Shown piece after piece: positions 9,227 to 18,392 of a DNA stretch of 64,000 bases. Position numbers and translations under genes: made by a program. Every line of letters begins with the position of its first letter. The first letter of the stretch is position 1. Below the pieces are notes generated by a model, which saw only the letters and a list, made by a program, of their open reading frames with translations, searched no databases and was not told where the DNA came from. The DNA comes from Hydrogenophaga sp. (GTDB lineage: Bacteria > Pseudomonadota > Gammaproteobacteria > Burkholderiales > Burkholderiaceae_C), in contig NZ_JAILWB010000002.1 of the NCBI RefSeq assembly GCF_025699295.1, positions 186,001 to 250,000 on the forward strand. The letters are read 5' to 3'.

Positions 9227-9931
9227 ATGAAAGATCCGGTTATGCCCGTTACGCGTCCATCAGTTCAAAGTGTGAAGCCGAGTGATGTCGTCATGCCAGC
9301 TTTCGATGGCAAGCCGCAGGCCAAAAAGCGCGGCCGCCGAGAGGTGAAGGCCTTGGAGACACGAAAGGCGTTGTTCGCTGCGGCAGCTGTGGTCGTTGGG
9401 AAATACGGATACGAAGAGGCATCGATTACAAAAATCACGGATCAGGCAGGTGTTGCAAATGGAACCTTTTACAACTACTTCGAGACCAGGCAAGATTTGT
9501 TTGACCAACTTCTGCCTTCCATTGGTGGCCAGTTGTTGGAATATATTGCAGGACGGCTGGATCAAAATTTGACGGGCGTGGACCGTGAGCGTGCTCGAAT
9601 TGTCACGTATTTTGAGTTTTTCCAGAAAAACTCAGGATTCCTGAGAATTTTGAATGAAGCGGAAGTATATGCGCCAGCTGCATTCAGGCAGCATATTCAG
9701 AATTTTGCGGTGAGATATGTCAAGGCACTTGACAAGCAGCGCAGAAATGGTGAATTAAATGGTTTCGATGAGGATGAGCTGACTGCAGTTGCATATATGT
9801 TGATGGGAGTTAGAACCTATCTCACCATGTTGTGGAGATCCAATCCTGGTGCCGCGAAAAAAGGTGTTGATCAATCTTATATATCGACCTATATGAAACT
9901 TGTGGAGCAAGGTCTTTTTGTTCGAAAATAA
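9227..9931 (+). CDS. TetR/AcrR family transcriptional regulator
   Basis: About 234 residues. A basic N-terminal stretch (KKRGRREVKALETRK) leads into the TetR DNA-binding domain, with helix-turn-helix residues SITKITDQAGVANGTFYNYF. The C-terminal half is helical and ligand-binding in this family, with no assignable effector. Base composition is clearly more AT-rich than in the metal island. The start is uncertain: ATG at 9227 is used, with TTG at 9188 and ATG at 9242 possible and no strong ribosome site at any. It stands between two catabolic clusters and is their most likely local repressor, with an acyl-CoA as a typical signal for such regulators. Confidence 0.85.
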   Translation: MKDPVMPVTRPSVQSVKPSDVVMPAFDGKPQAKKRGRREVKALETRKALFAAAAVVVGKYGYEEASITKITDQAGVANGTFYNYFETRQDLFDQLLPSIGGQLLEYIAGRLDQNLTGVDRERARIVTYFEFFQKNSGFLRILNEAEVYAPAAFRQHIQNFAVRYVKALDKQRRNGELNGFDEDELTAVAYMLMGVRTYLTMLWRSNPGAAKKGVDQSYISTYMKLVEQGLFVRK

Positions 9932-10062
9932 TTGATCCTCATGCGATAGCTGATGATTCCGGTGGATATGCTGCGGCTGTATTGAGTTTAAATCATCATT
10001 TGAGATGATCTTCTGGGGCTGCTATATCGAAAATTATTTGATCTTTGATAAAGGTTGATTTG

Positions 10063-10785
10063 ATGAGCAATTTGTTTAGGCTTGACGGGCAGTCGGTGTT
10101 GGTAACCGGGGCACTTGGTGGCATTGGTCTGGCAACGGCGCGTGCATTGTTGGAGCAGGGCGCTTCAGTCGTTCTGTGCGACCAGGCGCCAGTAAGTGAT
10201 GTGTTGCTGGCGGAATTGGGTCCCAATGCCCGATCGGCGGTCTGCGATGTCACAGACCGACGTGCAGTGGAGCAGCTTTTCAGGGATTTCCCCAATACCG
10301 ACGGCTTGGTGCTTTCCGCTGGCATCCTGCCTTTCGATGACTGGATGGATGAGCAATGGGATGCCTCATTTGACCGCGTCATGGCTGTGAATGTGCGAGG
10401 CTCGATCAATTTGGCGCGTGTGTTTTTTCCAGCCATGTGCGAGCGTCGCAGCGGAAAGATTGTTTTCGTGGGCTCAGTAGCGGGTCGAATGGGCGGTATG
10501 CAGGCTGGCCCACACTATGCGGCGTCAAAAGGAGCGGTGCATGCGCTCGTTCGATGGTTTGCGCAGCGGGCGGCCCCCAACGGTGTGAACGTCAATGGCA
10601 TTGCACCAGGGAGCATTGCGACAGAGATGTTGGCCGGGAAGCCGTTTGATACTTCGAGGGTGCCGATGGGACGCATGGGGATGGCAGATGAGGTGGCATG
10701 GCCCATCGCGTTCTTGTGTTCGTCGGCATCGAACTATATGAACGGCGCCGTTATGGATGTGAACGGCGGTTTGATTTTTTCTTGA
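10063..10785 (+). CDS. SDR family oxidoreductase
   Basis: A 240-residue short-chain dehydrogenase. The cofactor motif is LVTGALGGIGLATARALLEQ, the catalytic Ser lies in VFVGSVAGRMGG and the Tyr/Lys pair in YAASKGAVHALVRW. A C-terminal SSASNYMNGAVMDVNGG is typical of the family. ATG at 10063 is preferred because AAGG lies about nine bases upstream; an in-frame TTG exists at 10045. It follows tetR by 131 bases in the same direction and may be one of its targets. Substrate unknown. Confidence 0.85.
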   Translation: MSNLFRLDGQSVLVTGALGGIGLATARALLEQGASVVLCDQAPVSDVLLAELGPNARSAVCDVTDRRAVEQLFRDFPNTDGLVLSAGILPFDDWMDEQWDASFDRVMAVNVRGSINLARVFFPAMCERRSGKIVFVGSVAGRMGGMQAGPHYAASKGAVHALVRWFAQRAAPNGVNVNGIAPGSIATEMLAGKPFDTSRVPMGRMGMADEVAWPIAFLCSSASNYMNGAVMDVNGGLIFS

Positions 10786-10952
10786 CGTTCTCTGTGTTCC
10801 TGCCTCGCCCCACGAGAGCAATTGGCGGCAGTCCTCACGGCGGTAGTGGTTGTGTATTGACCCACCGAAATATGCCGAGGTCAGGCCACGAAAGCACAGT
10901 AAGCACGCGGTCTCCAAACGCTTGAGGACAGGGCGACACAAGCGACAAAACC

Positions 10953-10986
10953 ATGGTGTCCACCAAACGAAATAGGTGGACACCAT
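10953..10986. repeat. 12-bp perfect inverted repeat before a transposase remnant
   Basis: ATGGTGTCCACC (10953-10964) and GGTGGACACCAT (10975-10986) are exact reverse complements separated by ten bases. The right arm contains the ATG of the decayed transposase that follows. It may be what is left of insertion-sequence ends brought together by a deletion, or a hairpin in front of the former gene. Confidence 0.6.
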
Positions 10987-11150
10987 GAACGGAGCCAAAA
11001 ACAAGTCCCGTCGGCGCTACAGCGCCGAGTTCAAACAGCAAATCCCGCTCGAGTGTGCGCGGCCGACGCCTCGGTGGCCAGCGTGGCTCTCGGGTCTGTC
11101 TGGATTTTCTGTGTGCGAGGCACTGCAGGCTGTATGCGGGCCGATTCGAT
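10985..11150 (+). pseudogene. Transposase remnant (IS66/IS3-type helix-turn-helix protein), frameshifted
   Basis: The first residues MNGAKNKSRRRYSAEFKQQ are typical of the small DNA-binding transposase subunit of IS66/IS3-type elements. After about 25 codons the homology moves to another frame, where CAADASVASVALG matches the expected next segment; the gene then dissolves before the fadB-like stop codon at 11155. Only a fragment of a DNA-binding domain is left, so it is inactive. It separates the SDR gene from the convergent fadB-like gene. Confidence 0.6.
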
Positions 11151-11154
11151 CCGG

Positions 11155-13128
11155 TTAAGGCGAAGTTGCCATTGCTGGATAAAAACGATCACCAGCAACT
11201 TCCATCGCGCGCATCCGCGCAGTGGGCGCGCAGGCCGGGTGGTGCTCTTTCAGGGCGTCGCATTTTTTGACAACGGCCGCAAGCCCGAGCCAGTCGGCAT
11301 ATGTCAAAGGGCCGCCGATCCATGCGGGGCAGCCCACACCTTGTAGCGCGGCGATGTCGACTTCAGCCGCCGTGGAAACCACCGCCTCTTCCAGCAAACG
11401 TACCGCTTCCACCAGGAATGCGAGCATGACGCGTTCAACGACCTCATCGTCTGACAGGTTCTGCGTGCCTTCCTGCACAAGAGACTCTGAAAGCGCGCAG
11501 GCTTGCTTGTTCACCTGGTCCATGCCCATGATGTCCATAAGCCGGACGGGTCCAAAACGCCAACCAAAATCTGCCAGGATTCGATCGACTCGCGCAGGGA
11601 GCACTCCTTGTTCCATGACGCACAACGCCGCGCGCACATAGGCAGCACGCATGCGGTTCACGACATAGCCCTGGTGGTCCTGAACAACGATGGGGGTCTT
11701 GCCCAAGCGCAGCGCGAACCCCGTTGCCGCAGCTACAGCTGCGTCGCTCGTTTGCACGCCACGCACGACTTCGACAATTTGCGTGTCTTCAACTGGTTGC
11801 GGGAAATGCAGCCCGGCGAGGGCGCCGGGTTCGTGCAAGTTGGCCGCGCACGCTTTCAGCCGCAGGTCACCAGAGCAACCCGCGATGAGCACTGTTCTCG
11901 GAGTCGGCACCGTCTTGGCGGAGACCTGCCAGGAGCTCGCCGGTTCAAGTTGGAGCTCAGTGGGTGCTATGACCGTGTCAAGCGTCCACTGTCCGGCTGC
12001 GGATACCGGCGCCTGGATGCGGTCACGAAGGGTCTGCCGCTGATCGGCACCGGCATGTGACACGCCGTCAATCAAGTCATCGATCAGGGCAATGGAAGCT
12101 GTTGGAACCTGAACACAGAGACCGGCCTGAGCCACCATGACCGCCAGCCAGTTATCGAAATCACGATCGCCAAGGATGCCGACAGAGGCCACTTCCGTGC
12201 CCCCTTTCGCAGCGCGGTTCGCCAACCGTTTCACTTGCTGCCCGTTGAGAAACTTCTGTACCAACGCGGCAGCAGCCTGGGTTTTGGCAACCTGTGCGAA
12301 TGCCATGGACTCGATGTCCAAAGCGGCACCACGCTCGAGCGCAGCGCCCTGTTCCATCGCATCCAGGGCGATGGCGGCCGCTGGTTGATGGGGCGGGCAG
12401 TGAGGCAATATCCTGCTGCGTGACTCCGCAAACACGGCGGCGCGCTCCGCCAAATGCGCTTTGACAGGCCCGAGTTTTCCCTCTCGCAATGATCGCCAGT
12501 CGATCCGGCCTCCCATGCACAAGCGCAATTGTTCCAGCGCGTGTTCCCGCAGCCGAGGCGCTGCGACCACGGAGTCGACCGCACGCGCAGCGAGCGCCGC
12601 TTGCGCATCAGCAGGCTTGCCACTCGTCACCCAATCGATGGCTCTGGCGATTCCTGCCGTGCGGCACATGCGTACCGTGCCACCAAAACCTGGGATGACA
12701 CCCAGGCTGACTTCTGGCAGGCCGACATGCGCGACGTCCGACATGACACGGATGCAGCAGGCCAGGGCAAATTCGAACCCTCCACCGAGGGCGTAGCCGT
12801 TGATGGCTGCAACGGTTGGAATTTGCAGATCTTCCAGCGTGACGAAAACCTCGCTGGAGCGGCGAACGCCTGAAGCGAGTTCGGCCACGGGCTGATCAAA
12901 CATCGCAACAAACTCGGTGATGTCTGCACCCACCACGAACACGTCCTTGGCACTTGTCGCAAGCAAACCGAGAACGCGCGGTTCCGAGGCAATCACCTGA
13001 AGCGCTTCGCGCAACTCGGTCATCGTCAATGCATCGAACTTGTTGATAGGGCTGTCAGCGCGTTCAAAGCAGAGCTCGGCCACGCCGTCGGCGAACAGTT
13101 TCACCCAAAGAGTTTTTCCTGAATACAT
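11155..13128 (-). CDS. fadB: FadB-like fusion: enoyl-CoA hydratase plus 3-hydroxyacyl-CoA dehydrogenase
   Basis: About 657 residues. The N-terminal crotonase domain (about 1-190) has both catalytic Glu residues, in ALGGGFEFALAC and VGLPEVSLGVIPGFGG. The dehydrogenase part starts near residue 300. Its Rossmann motif is unusual: VASVGILGDRDFDNWLAVM lacks the second and third Gly of GxGxxG. Catalytic His and Glu are retained in GLHFPQPVEDTQIVEVVRG, although the normal HFFNP is altered, and Asn is retained in YVVNRM. The ATG at 13128 has GGAA eight bases upstream. It lies 179 bases after livF on the same strand. Hydratase activity looks sound; NAD-dependent dehydrogenase activity is doubtful. Confidence 0.85.
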   Translation of the reverse strand: MYSGKTLWVKLFADGVAELCFERADSPINKFDALTMTELREALQVIASEPRVLGLLATSAKDVFVVGADITEFVAMFDQPVAELASGVRRSSEVFVTLEDLQIPTVAAINGYALGGGFEFALACCIRVMSDVAHVGLPEVSLGVIPGFGGTVRMCRTAGIARAIDWVTSGKPADAQAALAARAVDSVVAAPRLREHALEQLRLCMGGRIDWRSLREGKLGPVKAHLAERAAVFAESRSRILPHCPPHQPAAAIALDAMEQGAALERGAALDIESMAFAQVAKTQAAAALVQKFLNGQQVKRLANRAAKGGTEVASVGILGDRDFDNWLAVMVAQAGLCVQVPTASIALIDDLIDGVSHAGADQRQTLRDRIQAPVSAAGQWTLDTVIAPTELQLEPASSWQVSAKTVPTPRTVLIAGCSGDLRLKACAANLHEPGALAGLHFPQPVEDTQIVEVVRGVQTSDAAVAAATGFALRLGKTPIVVQDHQGYVVNRMRAAYVRAALCVMEQGVLPARVDRILADFGWRFGPVRLMDIMGMDQVNKQACALSESLVQEGTQNLSDDEVVERVMLAFLVEAVRLLEEAVVSTAAEVDIAALQGVGCPAWIGGPLTYADWLGLAAVVKKCDALKEHHPACAPTARMRAMEVAGDRFYPAMATSP

Positions 13129-13307
13129 TGAAAGTTCCAAACGGATCTCGGATCCTTGTGCGCGTTGGAGCTTGAGCCTCAGGCAAGGCCTGGGCCCTTG
13201 CACACCACTGCCAAGCCCCCTTGCTGATGCAGCACCAAACACCGCTTTCTTGAACTCAGCGCGGGTTTGTTGAGGCGCTCAAAGAATGTTCATGAGCGCA
13301 AAGAGGG

Positions 13308-14003
13308 TCAAACTTCGAGCCACTCCTTGCGAACAGCCGCATCCTGTCTCAGTGATTCGGGTGTGCCGGTGAACACGATACTCCCGTGTCCCATGATGAG
13401 TACACGATTGGATATTGCCATCGCGATGGTGAGCTTTTGTTCAATGAGCAGCACCGAAATGCCGCGATCCTTGAGCTTTTTCAGATACTCGCCCACAAGT
13501 TCCACGATCTTGGGGGCAAGCCCCTCTGTGGGCTCATCGATGATGATCAGGTCAGGATCTCCCATGAGCGTTCTGCACAGTGTGAGCATCTGTTGTTCGC
13601 CACCAGACAGCACGCCAGCTTCGGTGTGCTCACGCTCCTTCAGACGAGGAAACATCTGATACATGTCCTCGAAACTCCATCGCGCGCGCGTATTGCGCCC
13701 TTTTTGGCCGAGCAACAGGTTTTGATGCACCGTCAGACTTGGGAAGATGTCTCGGTTCTCTGGGACGTAGCCGATGCCCTTGTGGGCGACTTCGAAAGGT
13801 TTCAAACCCTGAATGGGCTGGCCCTTCCATTCGATTGAGCCCTGACACTCAACCATGCCCATGATGGATTTTGCGGTGGTGGAACGACCGGAACCGTTTC
13901 GCCCTAACAAAGCCACGATCTCACCTGGGTGAACTTCAAAGCTGGCCCCATGCAAGACGTGGCTTTTGCCATAGTAGGCTTGCAGATTGTCGACTTTTAG
14001 CAT
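13308..14003 (-). CDS. livF: Branched-chain amino acid-type ABC transporter, ATP-binding protein LivF
   Basis: A 231-residue ABC ATPase of the LivF/UrtE group. Walker A reads LLGRNGSGRSTTAK (Arg replaces the usual Lys of GKST, as in many LivF-like sequences written GxGRST), the signature is LSGGEQQMLTLCRTL and Walker B is LIIIDEPTEGLAPK. The start ATG at 14003 immediately follows the livG stop at 14005. Together with LivG it powers the LivHM permease. It is the fifth gene of the run livK-H-M-G-F. Confidence 0.92.
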   Translation of the reverse strand: MLKVDNLQAYYGKSHVLHGASFEVHPGEIVALLGRNGSGRSTTAKSIMGMVECQGSIEWKGQPIQGLKPFEVAHKGIGYVPENRDIFPSLTVHQNLLLGQKGRNTRARWSFEDMYQMFPRLKEREHTEAGVLSGGEQQMLTLCRTLMGDPDLIIIDEPTEGLAPKIVELVGEYLKKLKDRGISVLLIEQKLTIAMAISNRVLIMGHGSIVFTGTPESLRQDAAVRKEWLEV

Positions 14004-14004
14004 G

Positions 14005-14775
14005 TCAATGACCCCCCGCTTGTTGATCGGCAACCACGGAGCCCAGATACGCTTCCTGCACCCGCTGGTTTGAGCGCACCTTCTCAGGAGTGTCAAACGC
14101 GATCACCTCACCGTACACCACCACCGCGATTTTGTCCGCGAGGCCAAATACGACACCCATGTCGTGCTCAACGGTCAACAAGGTCTTGCCCTCAGTGACC
14201 TCCTTGATCAATTGAATGAATCGCTGGGTTTCCTCGCGGCTCATGCCTGCCGTGGGTTCATCCAGTAGCACAACTTTTGCTCCACCTGCGATCGTGACGC
14301 CCACCTCCAGCGCGCGCTGTTCTGCGTACGTGAGGTTCATGGCCAGAACATCGCGCTTTCTTTCCATGTGGATCAGGCTCAGCAAATGCTCTGCACGCGC
14401 GTTGGCATCGTCCAGGTTGGCAAGGAATTTCAAGAACGTGTACTTGTATCCCAGGCTCCATAGCACCCCGCAGCGCAGGTTTTCGAACACTGACAGTTTT
14501 GGGAAGATGTTCGTGATCTGGAAACTACGCGACAACCCCATGCGGTTGACTTCAAAGGGCTTTTTGCCGTCTAGACGCTCCCCCATGAGCAGAACCTCTC
14601 CACTGGTGGGAGCAAAGCGGCCGCTGATCAGGTTGAACAGCGTTGATTTGCCCGCGCCATTGGGACCGATCACGGCAACGCGCTCACCTTCCTCAACGGC
14701 CAGATCGATACCACGGATGATCTCGGTTTTACCAAAACTCTTGCGAAGGCCTTTGATTTCAAGGGCATAGCTCAT
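14005..14775 (-). CDS. livG: Branched-chain amino acid-type ABC transporter, ATP-binding protein LivG
   Basis: A 256-residue ABC ATPase. Walker A is GPNGAGKSTLFNLISG, the signature region is NLTYAEQRALEVGVT and Walker B is VVLLDEPTAGMSREE, followed by the switch His in VEHDM. The LivG-type insertion between Walker A and the signature is present. It overlaps livM by four bases (ATGA), so the two are coupled. Specificity is set by the binding protein, and these transporters also carry aromatic and other carboxylates. Confidence 0.93.
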   Translation of the reverse strand: MSYALEIKGLRKSFGKTEIIRGIDLAVEEGERVAVIGPNGAGKSTLFNLISGRFAPTSGEVLLMGERLDGKKPFEVNRMGLSRSFQITNIFPKLSVFENLRCGVLWSLGYKYTFLKFLANLDDANARAEHLLSLIHMERKRDVLAMNLTYAEQRALEVGVTIAGGAKVVLLDEPTAGMSREETQRFIQLIKEVTEGKTLLTVEHDMGVVFGLADKIAVVVYGEVIAFDTPEKVRSNQRVQEAYLGSVVADQQAGGH

Positions 14776-16106
14776 ACAAGGCCCTCCCGACGGTTTACTT
14801 CCTGCTCGATGTCATTCTGAATGGCGCTCCATTTGCGCTGGGTTCGACGACGGATCATTTCAAAAATGATAAGACCGACGAGTGCGGCTGCAATACAGCC
14901 AAGCCAACTGCTCAGACCCTTTGCATCGAGCATTACCCCAAGAAAGTTAAACTCTGAGTTCATTGATATCTGCAGATTCAGGTGGTATACCATTTCGATC
15001 ATGCCTGCTGCTCCAGACAGCATAATGACCGCGCCAATTGCGAGACCGATGTAGCTTGGAATAAGCTCTTTGAGCCTACCGAATTTGGCAACACGAACGT
15101 TCATCATGATGAGGCTTGCGATTCCACCGGGTGCATACACCACCATGAACATGAATGTGAGGCCCAGATACAGGAGCCAGGCCTTTGTCAGCTCGGAAAG
15201 CAGCACAAAGGCCAAAACCATCAGGATGGCGCCAATGATGGGGCCGAAGAAGTAGGTCGTGCCGCCCAGGAAAGTGAACAGCAGATAGGCGCCTGAACGA
15301 TGCGTGCTGACTACCTCTGATGTGACGATCTCGAAATTCAGCGCAGCAAGGCCTCCAGAAATCCCGGCAAAGAATGCCGCGATAATAAAAGCCATGTAGC
15401 GGACTTTTCGTGTGTCGTACCCGACGAACTCGACGCGCTCTGGATTGTCTCGAACTGCATTGAGCATGCGCCCGAGAGGCGTTTGGGTAAAGGCAAACAT
15501 CAGTGCAGTGCAGATGAATGTATATATCGCAATGAGGTAGTAAACCTGAATCTGCGGTCCAAAATTGATGCCAAAAGGAGAGGATCCCACCACACGGTCA
15601 CCGGAGATGCCACCCTCACCTCCGAAGAATTCTGGAAACATCAGAGACATGGCAAAAATCAGCTCGCCCACACCCAGGGTGATCATTGCAAACGGGACAG
15701 CGGCTTTTTTTGTGGTGACGTATCCCAAGAGAATAGCCAAAAGGGCTGCACCGATACCCCCTACAAGCGGAATCATGCTGACTGGAATGGGCCACTGACC
15801 ATTACCAGCAATGCTAAGTGCATGGATGGCGAAAAATGATCCCATGCCAGCGTACACAGCATGCCCAAATGAGAGCATTCCACCTTGGCCTAGGAGTATA
15901 TTGAATGAAAGACAAACAATAATCGCTATACCCATTTGCGACAGCATGGTCTGTGACAGACTGCTGGTAAATACCATGGGTGCCGCTAAAAGCAAGGTGG
16001 CAAACCCCACCCAAACGACCCAGCGGCTCAAATTGAACTTCGATGCGGTGGAAATCTTGGAATCTACAGGTTTCCGGGTTTCGTTGATATTTTGTATATT
16101 TCTCAT
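14772..16106 (-). CDS. livM: Branched-chain amino acid-type ABC transporter permease LivM
   Basis: A 444-residue multi-spanning inner-membrane permease. Family motifs are LSFNILLGQGGMLSFGHAVY near residue 85 and GRMLNAVRDNPERVEFVGYD in the cytoplasmic coupling loop. After the usual last helix there are two further hydrophobic segments (about 355-375 and 395-415) and a charged C-terminal tail. ATG at 16106 is chosen because AGGGAGA stands seven bases upstream and it begins right after the livH stop. It pairs with LivH. Confidence 0.92.
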   Translation of the reverse strand: MRNIQNINETRKPVDSKISTASKFNLSRWVVWVGFATLLLAAPMVFTSSLSQTMLSQMGIAIIVCLSFNILLGQGGMLSFGHAVYAGMGSFFAIHALSIAGNGQWPIPVSMIPLVGGIGAALLAILLGYVTTKKAAVPFAMITLGVGELIFAMSLMFPEFFGGEGGISGDRVVGSSPFGINFGPQIQVYYLIAIYTFICTALMFAFTQTPLGRMLNAVRDNPERVEFVGYDTRKVRYMAFIIAAFFAGISGGLAALNFEIVTSEVVSTHRSGAYLLFTFLGGTTYFFGPIIGAILMVLAFVLLSELTKAWLLYLGLTFMFMVVYAPGGIASLIMMNVRVAKFGRLKELIPSYIGLAIGAVIMLSGAAGMIEMVYHLNLQISMNSEFNFLGVMLDAKGLSSWLGCIAAALVGLIIFEMIRRRTQRKWSAIQNDIEQEVNRREGLV

Positions 16107-16107
16107 A

Positions 16108-17055
16108 TCAGTTCTCCCTGTTTCCAAGAAGACCCTTCGGTCGGAACACCAACATCAGCACCATCAGGACAAATGGAAGAATAGGTGCGATTTGGCTGAC
16201 TTTGAGTCGCCAAATTGCATATCCAAACGTGTCTGAATTGATGTTCCAGCCAATGGATGAGAAAACACTCATGAGAGAGCTATCAATGCCGATTGCGAAA
16301 GTCTGAATGATCCCAATTATCATGGACGCGGCGAATGCACCTACGAGTGATCCCATTCCGCCGACCACAATCACCACAAAGATGATGGGACCCACTGCTG
16401 CGGCCATGCTTGGTTCGGTGATGAACGCATTGCCGCCTATGACACCGGCTAGTCCGGCAAGAGCGGCGCCACCTCCAAATACCATCATGAACACACGGGG
16501 GACGTTGTGCCCCAGTCCTTCGGCCGTGTCTGGGTGAGTCAGTGCAGCCTGTATCACCAAGCCTATGCGGGTACGTGTGAGCAGCAGCCAAGTTGCTGCC
16601 AGCATGAGCACCGATACCAGCATCATGAAACCCCGGTACACGGGAAATTGTGTTCCCCCAAGTGAAAAAAGGGCACCTGATAGTTGGCTGGGAACTGTGT
16701 AATTAACCGGACTTCTTCCCCATGTCAGCTGCACCAATTCCAGTGCGACAAAAGAAAGGCCGAAAGTGATCAACAATTCCGCGACATGCCCATATTTGTG
16801 AACCCGTCGCAAAAATTGATTTTCAAATGCTGCGCCAAGAAGGCCCACAATCAAAGGTGAGAGGATCAATGCGGGCCAATAACCCACAAGCGTCGAGATG
16901 GTGAATGCAAAATAGGCACCCAACATGTAGAAGCTGGCATGCGCAAAATTGAGAACGCCCATCATGCTGAAGATCAGTGTCAGGCCTGAGCTCAGCATGA
17001 ACAGCAGCAGCCCATAGCTGATGCCATTCAGAAGAGAAATTGTGAAGGTTTCCAT
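16108..17055 (-). CDS. livH: Branched-chain amino acid-type ABC transporter permease LivH
   Basis: A 315-residue inner-membrane permease with about eight hydrophobic segments. It opens with the LivH-type METFTISLLNGISYGLLLFM and carries FGGGAALAGLAGVIGGN, VVIVVGGMGSLVGA and a C-terminal VFRPKGLLG. It starts 92 bases after the binding-protein gene and ends one base before livM. The hairpin between livK and livH may lower transcription or protect the livK message, giving more binding protein than permease. Confidence 0.92.
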   Translation of the reverse strand: METFTISLLNGISYGLLLFMLSSGLTLIFSMMGVLNFAHASFYMLGAYFAFTISTLVGYWPALILSPLIVGLLGAAFENQFLRRVHKYGHVAELLITFGLSFVALELVQLTWGRSPVNYTVPSQLSGALFSLGGTQFPVYRGFMMLVSVLMLAATWLLLTRTRIGLVIQAALTHPDTAEGLGHNVPRVFMMVFGGGAALAGLAGVIGGNAFITEPSMAAAVGPIIFVVIVVGGMGSLVGAFAASMIIGIIQTFAIGIDSSLMSVFSSIGWNINSDTFGYAIWRLKVSQIAPILPFVLMVLMLVFRPKGLLGNREN

Positions 17056-17103
17056 GAGCCTGCGTGGAATGGAGATAGGTGATTCCGCGTTTCAGCGGTC
17101 GCA

Positions 17104-17127
17104 GCCCGGAAGATTTATCTTCCGGGC
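17104..17127 (-). terminator. Stem-loop between livK and livH
   Basis: GCCCGGAAGA and TCTTCCGGGC form a perfect 10-bp stem with a TTTA loop, 20 bases beyond the livK stop. No run of T follows on the minus strand, so it is more likely a partial terminator or a 3'-end stabiliser of the livK message than a full stop. This arrangement is common between a binding-protein gene and its permease genes. Confidence 0.65.
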
Positions 17128-17147
17128 ATTGTCAGCTCTCATGCAGG

Positions 17148-18392
17148 CTAGTTGATGCCGCTGGGCCTTTTCATTTGGCAACTGGTCGACGCGCTCGCCG
17201 TGGCAGCATCAATCTCCTTGATGGGCACGAATGTGTAGCCGGTGTTCTCGACGCTGTACGCGTGCTTGCTGTCGACTTTTTGCCACTTGGTGATGAACAT
17301 CGGCTGTTGCAGTTGATGATCAGTTTTGCGCATCGTGACTTCGCCTGAAAAGGTTTTGACGGTCAAACCTTCCAATGCAGCAGCCACCTTCACAGGGTCG
17401 GTGCTTTTGGCTTTTGCAATCGCTTCTCCGAGGAGCAGGGTGCCTGTGTAAGACGCCACGTTGTAGTAGTCATCGTTGAAGGTCTTTTTGAAGCTCGAAA
17501 TCAATGTTCCGAGTTCGCCGGAGTGGTAGGGGTGTGCGTACGTGACCAGATAAACTTGCGCATCCTCGCTCGTTGCCAGTGCCGTTGGCGTCCCGGTGAC
17601 GTTGGCATAGTACGTGTAGAGCGGTAACTTCAGGCCTGCATCGTTGATAGCCTTGACCAGCAATGTCAAGTCGGTCCCCCAGCTGCCTGTCACAATGGCG
17701 TCTGCACCAGATTGCCTGATTTTTTGAACGTATGGTGCGAAATCTTTTACCTGTGCAATTGGGTGCAGGTCATCGCCAACTACCTTCAAATCCGGCCGTT
17801 TTTTCCCGATGGCCTCCTTGAAATAGGCAGACACCTGGTGGCCATGCGCGTAGTCTTGATTGATCAGGTAGACGCTTTGAACCTTGGCATGATCCTTCAT
17901 GAAATCGGTCAAAGCTTCCATCTTCATGGAGGTGTCGGGATCGAGCCGGTAGTACCAGAAACTGCACTTATCGTTGGTCAACGATGGGTCTTGAGCGTCT
18001 GAATTCACATTCAGAACTTCTCTTCCTGGATTGCGCTCGTTATGACGTGCAACCGCCTCTGACAGAGCGATGGCAGCCCCAGAGCCATTTGCCTGCATGA
18101 CATACCGAAAGCCTTGATCGAGCGCTGCCCTGAATGCATTCAATGTGTCCTGTGGTGAGCCCTTGTTATCAAACCCCACAATTTCGAATTTCACACCAGC
18201 CGGATTTTTTTCACCCGACATGTGGTTGGCAACGAACTGCCAGCTCCTGAGGTAGTTTTGCCCGATGCCGGCGAATGTTCCTGAGAGGGGCAGGAACATC
18301 GCGATTTTTACCGTCTCTCCCTTTTGTGCAAAAACTTGAGGGCTGACCGCAAGTACCAGCGCTGCCGATACTGCCTTGATGGTGGTCTTCAT
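17148..18392 (-). CDS. livK: ABC transporter substrate-binding protein, LivK-like
   Basis: A 414-residue periplasmic type-1 binding protein. A signal peptide of about 23 residues (MKTTIKAVSAALVLAVSPQ, cleavage after VFA) precedes the family start VKIAMFLPLSGTFAGIGQN. The ATG at 18392 has AGGAGA seven bases upstream; the frame is open further upstream but that part has no family likeness. Its full size and motifs put it with binding proteins for branched-chain or other organic acids. With the CoA-ester genes close by, the ligand may be the carboxylic acid they degrade; this is inference. Confidence 0.9.
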   Translation of the reverse strand: MKTTIKAVSAALVLAVSPQVFAQKGETVKIAMFLPLSGTFAGIGQNYLRSWQFVANHMSGEKNPAGVKFEIVGFDNKGSPQDTLNAFRAALDQGFRYVMQANGSGAAIALSEAVARHNERNPGREVLNVNSDAQDPSLTNDKCSFWYYRLDPDTSMKMEALTDFMKDHAKVQSVYLINQDYAHGHQVSAYFKEAIGKKRPDLKVVGDDLHPIAQVKDFAPYVQKIRQSGADAIVTGSWGTDLTLLVKAINDAGLKLPLYTYYANVTGTPTALATSEDAQVYLVTYAHPYHSGELGTLISSFKKTFNDDYYNVASYTGTLLLGEAIAKAKSTDPVKVAAALEGLTVKTFSGEVTMRKTDHQLQQPMFITKWQKVDSKHAYSVENTGYTFVPIKEIDAATASASTSCQMKRPSGIN

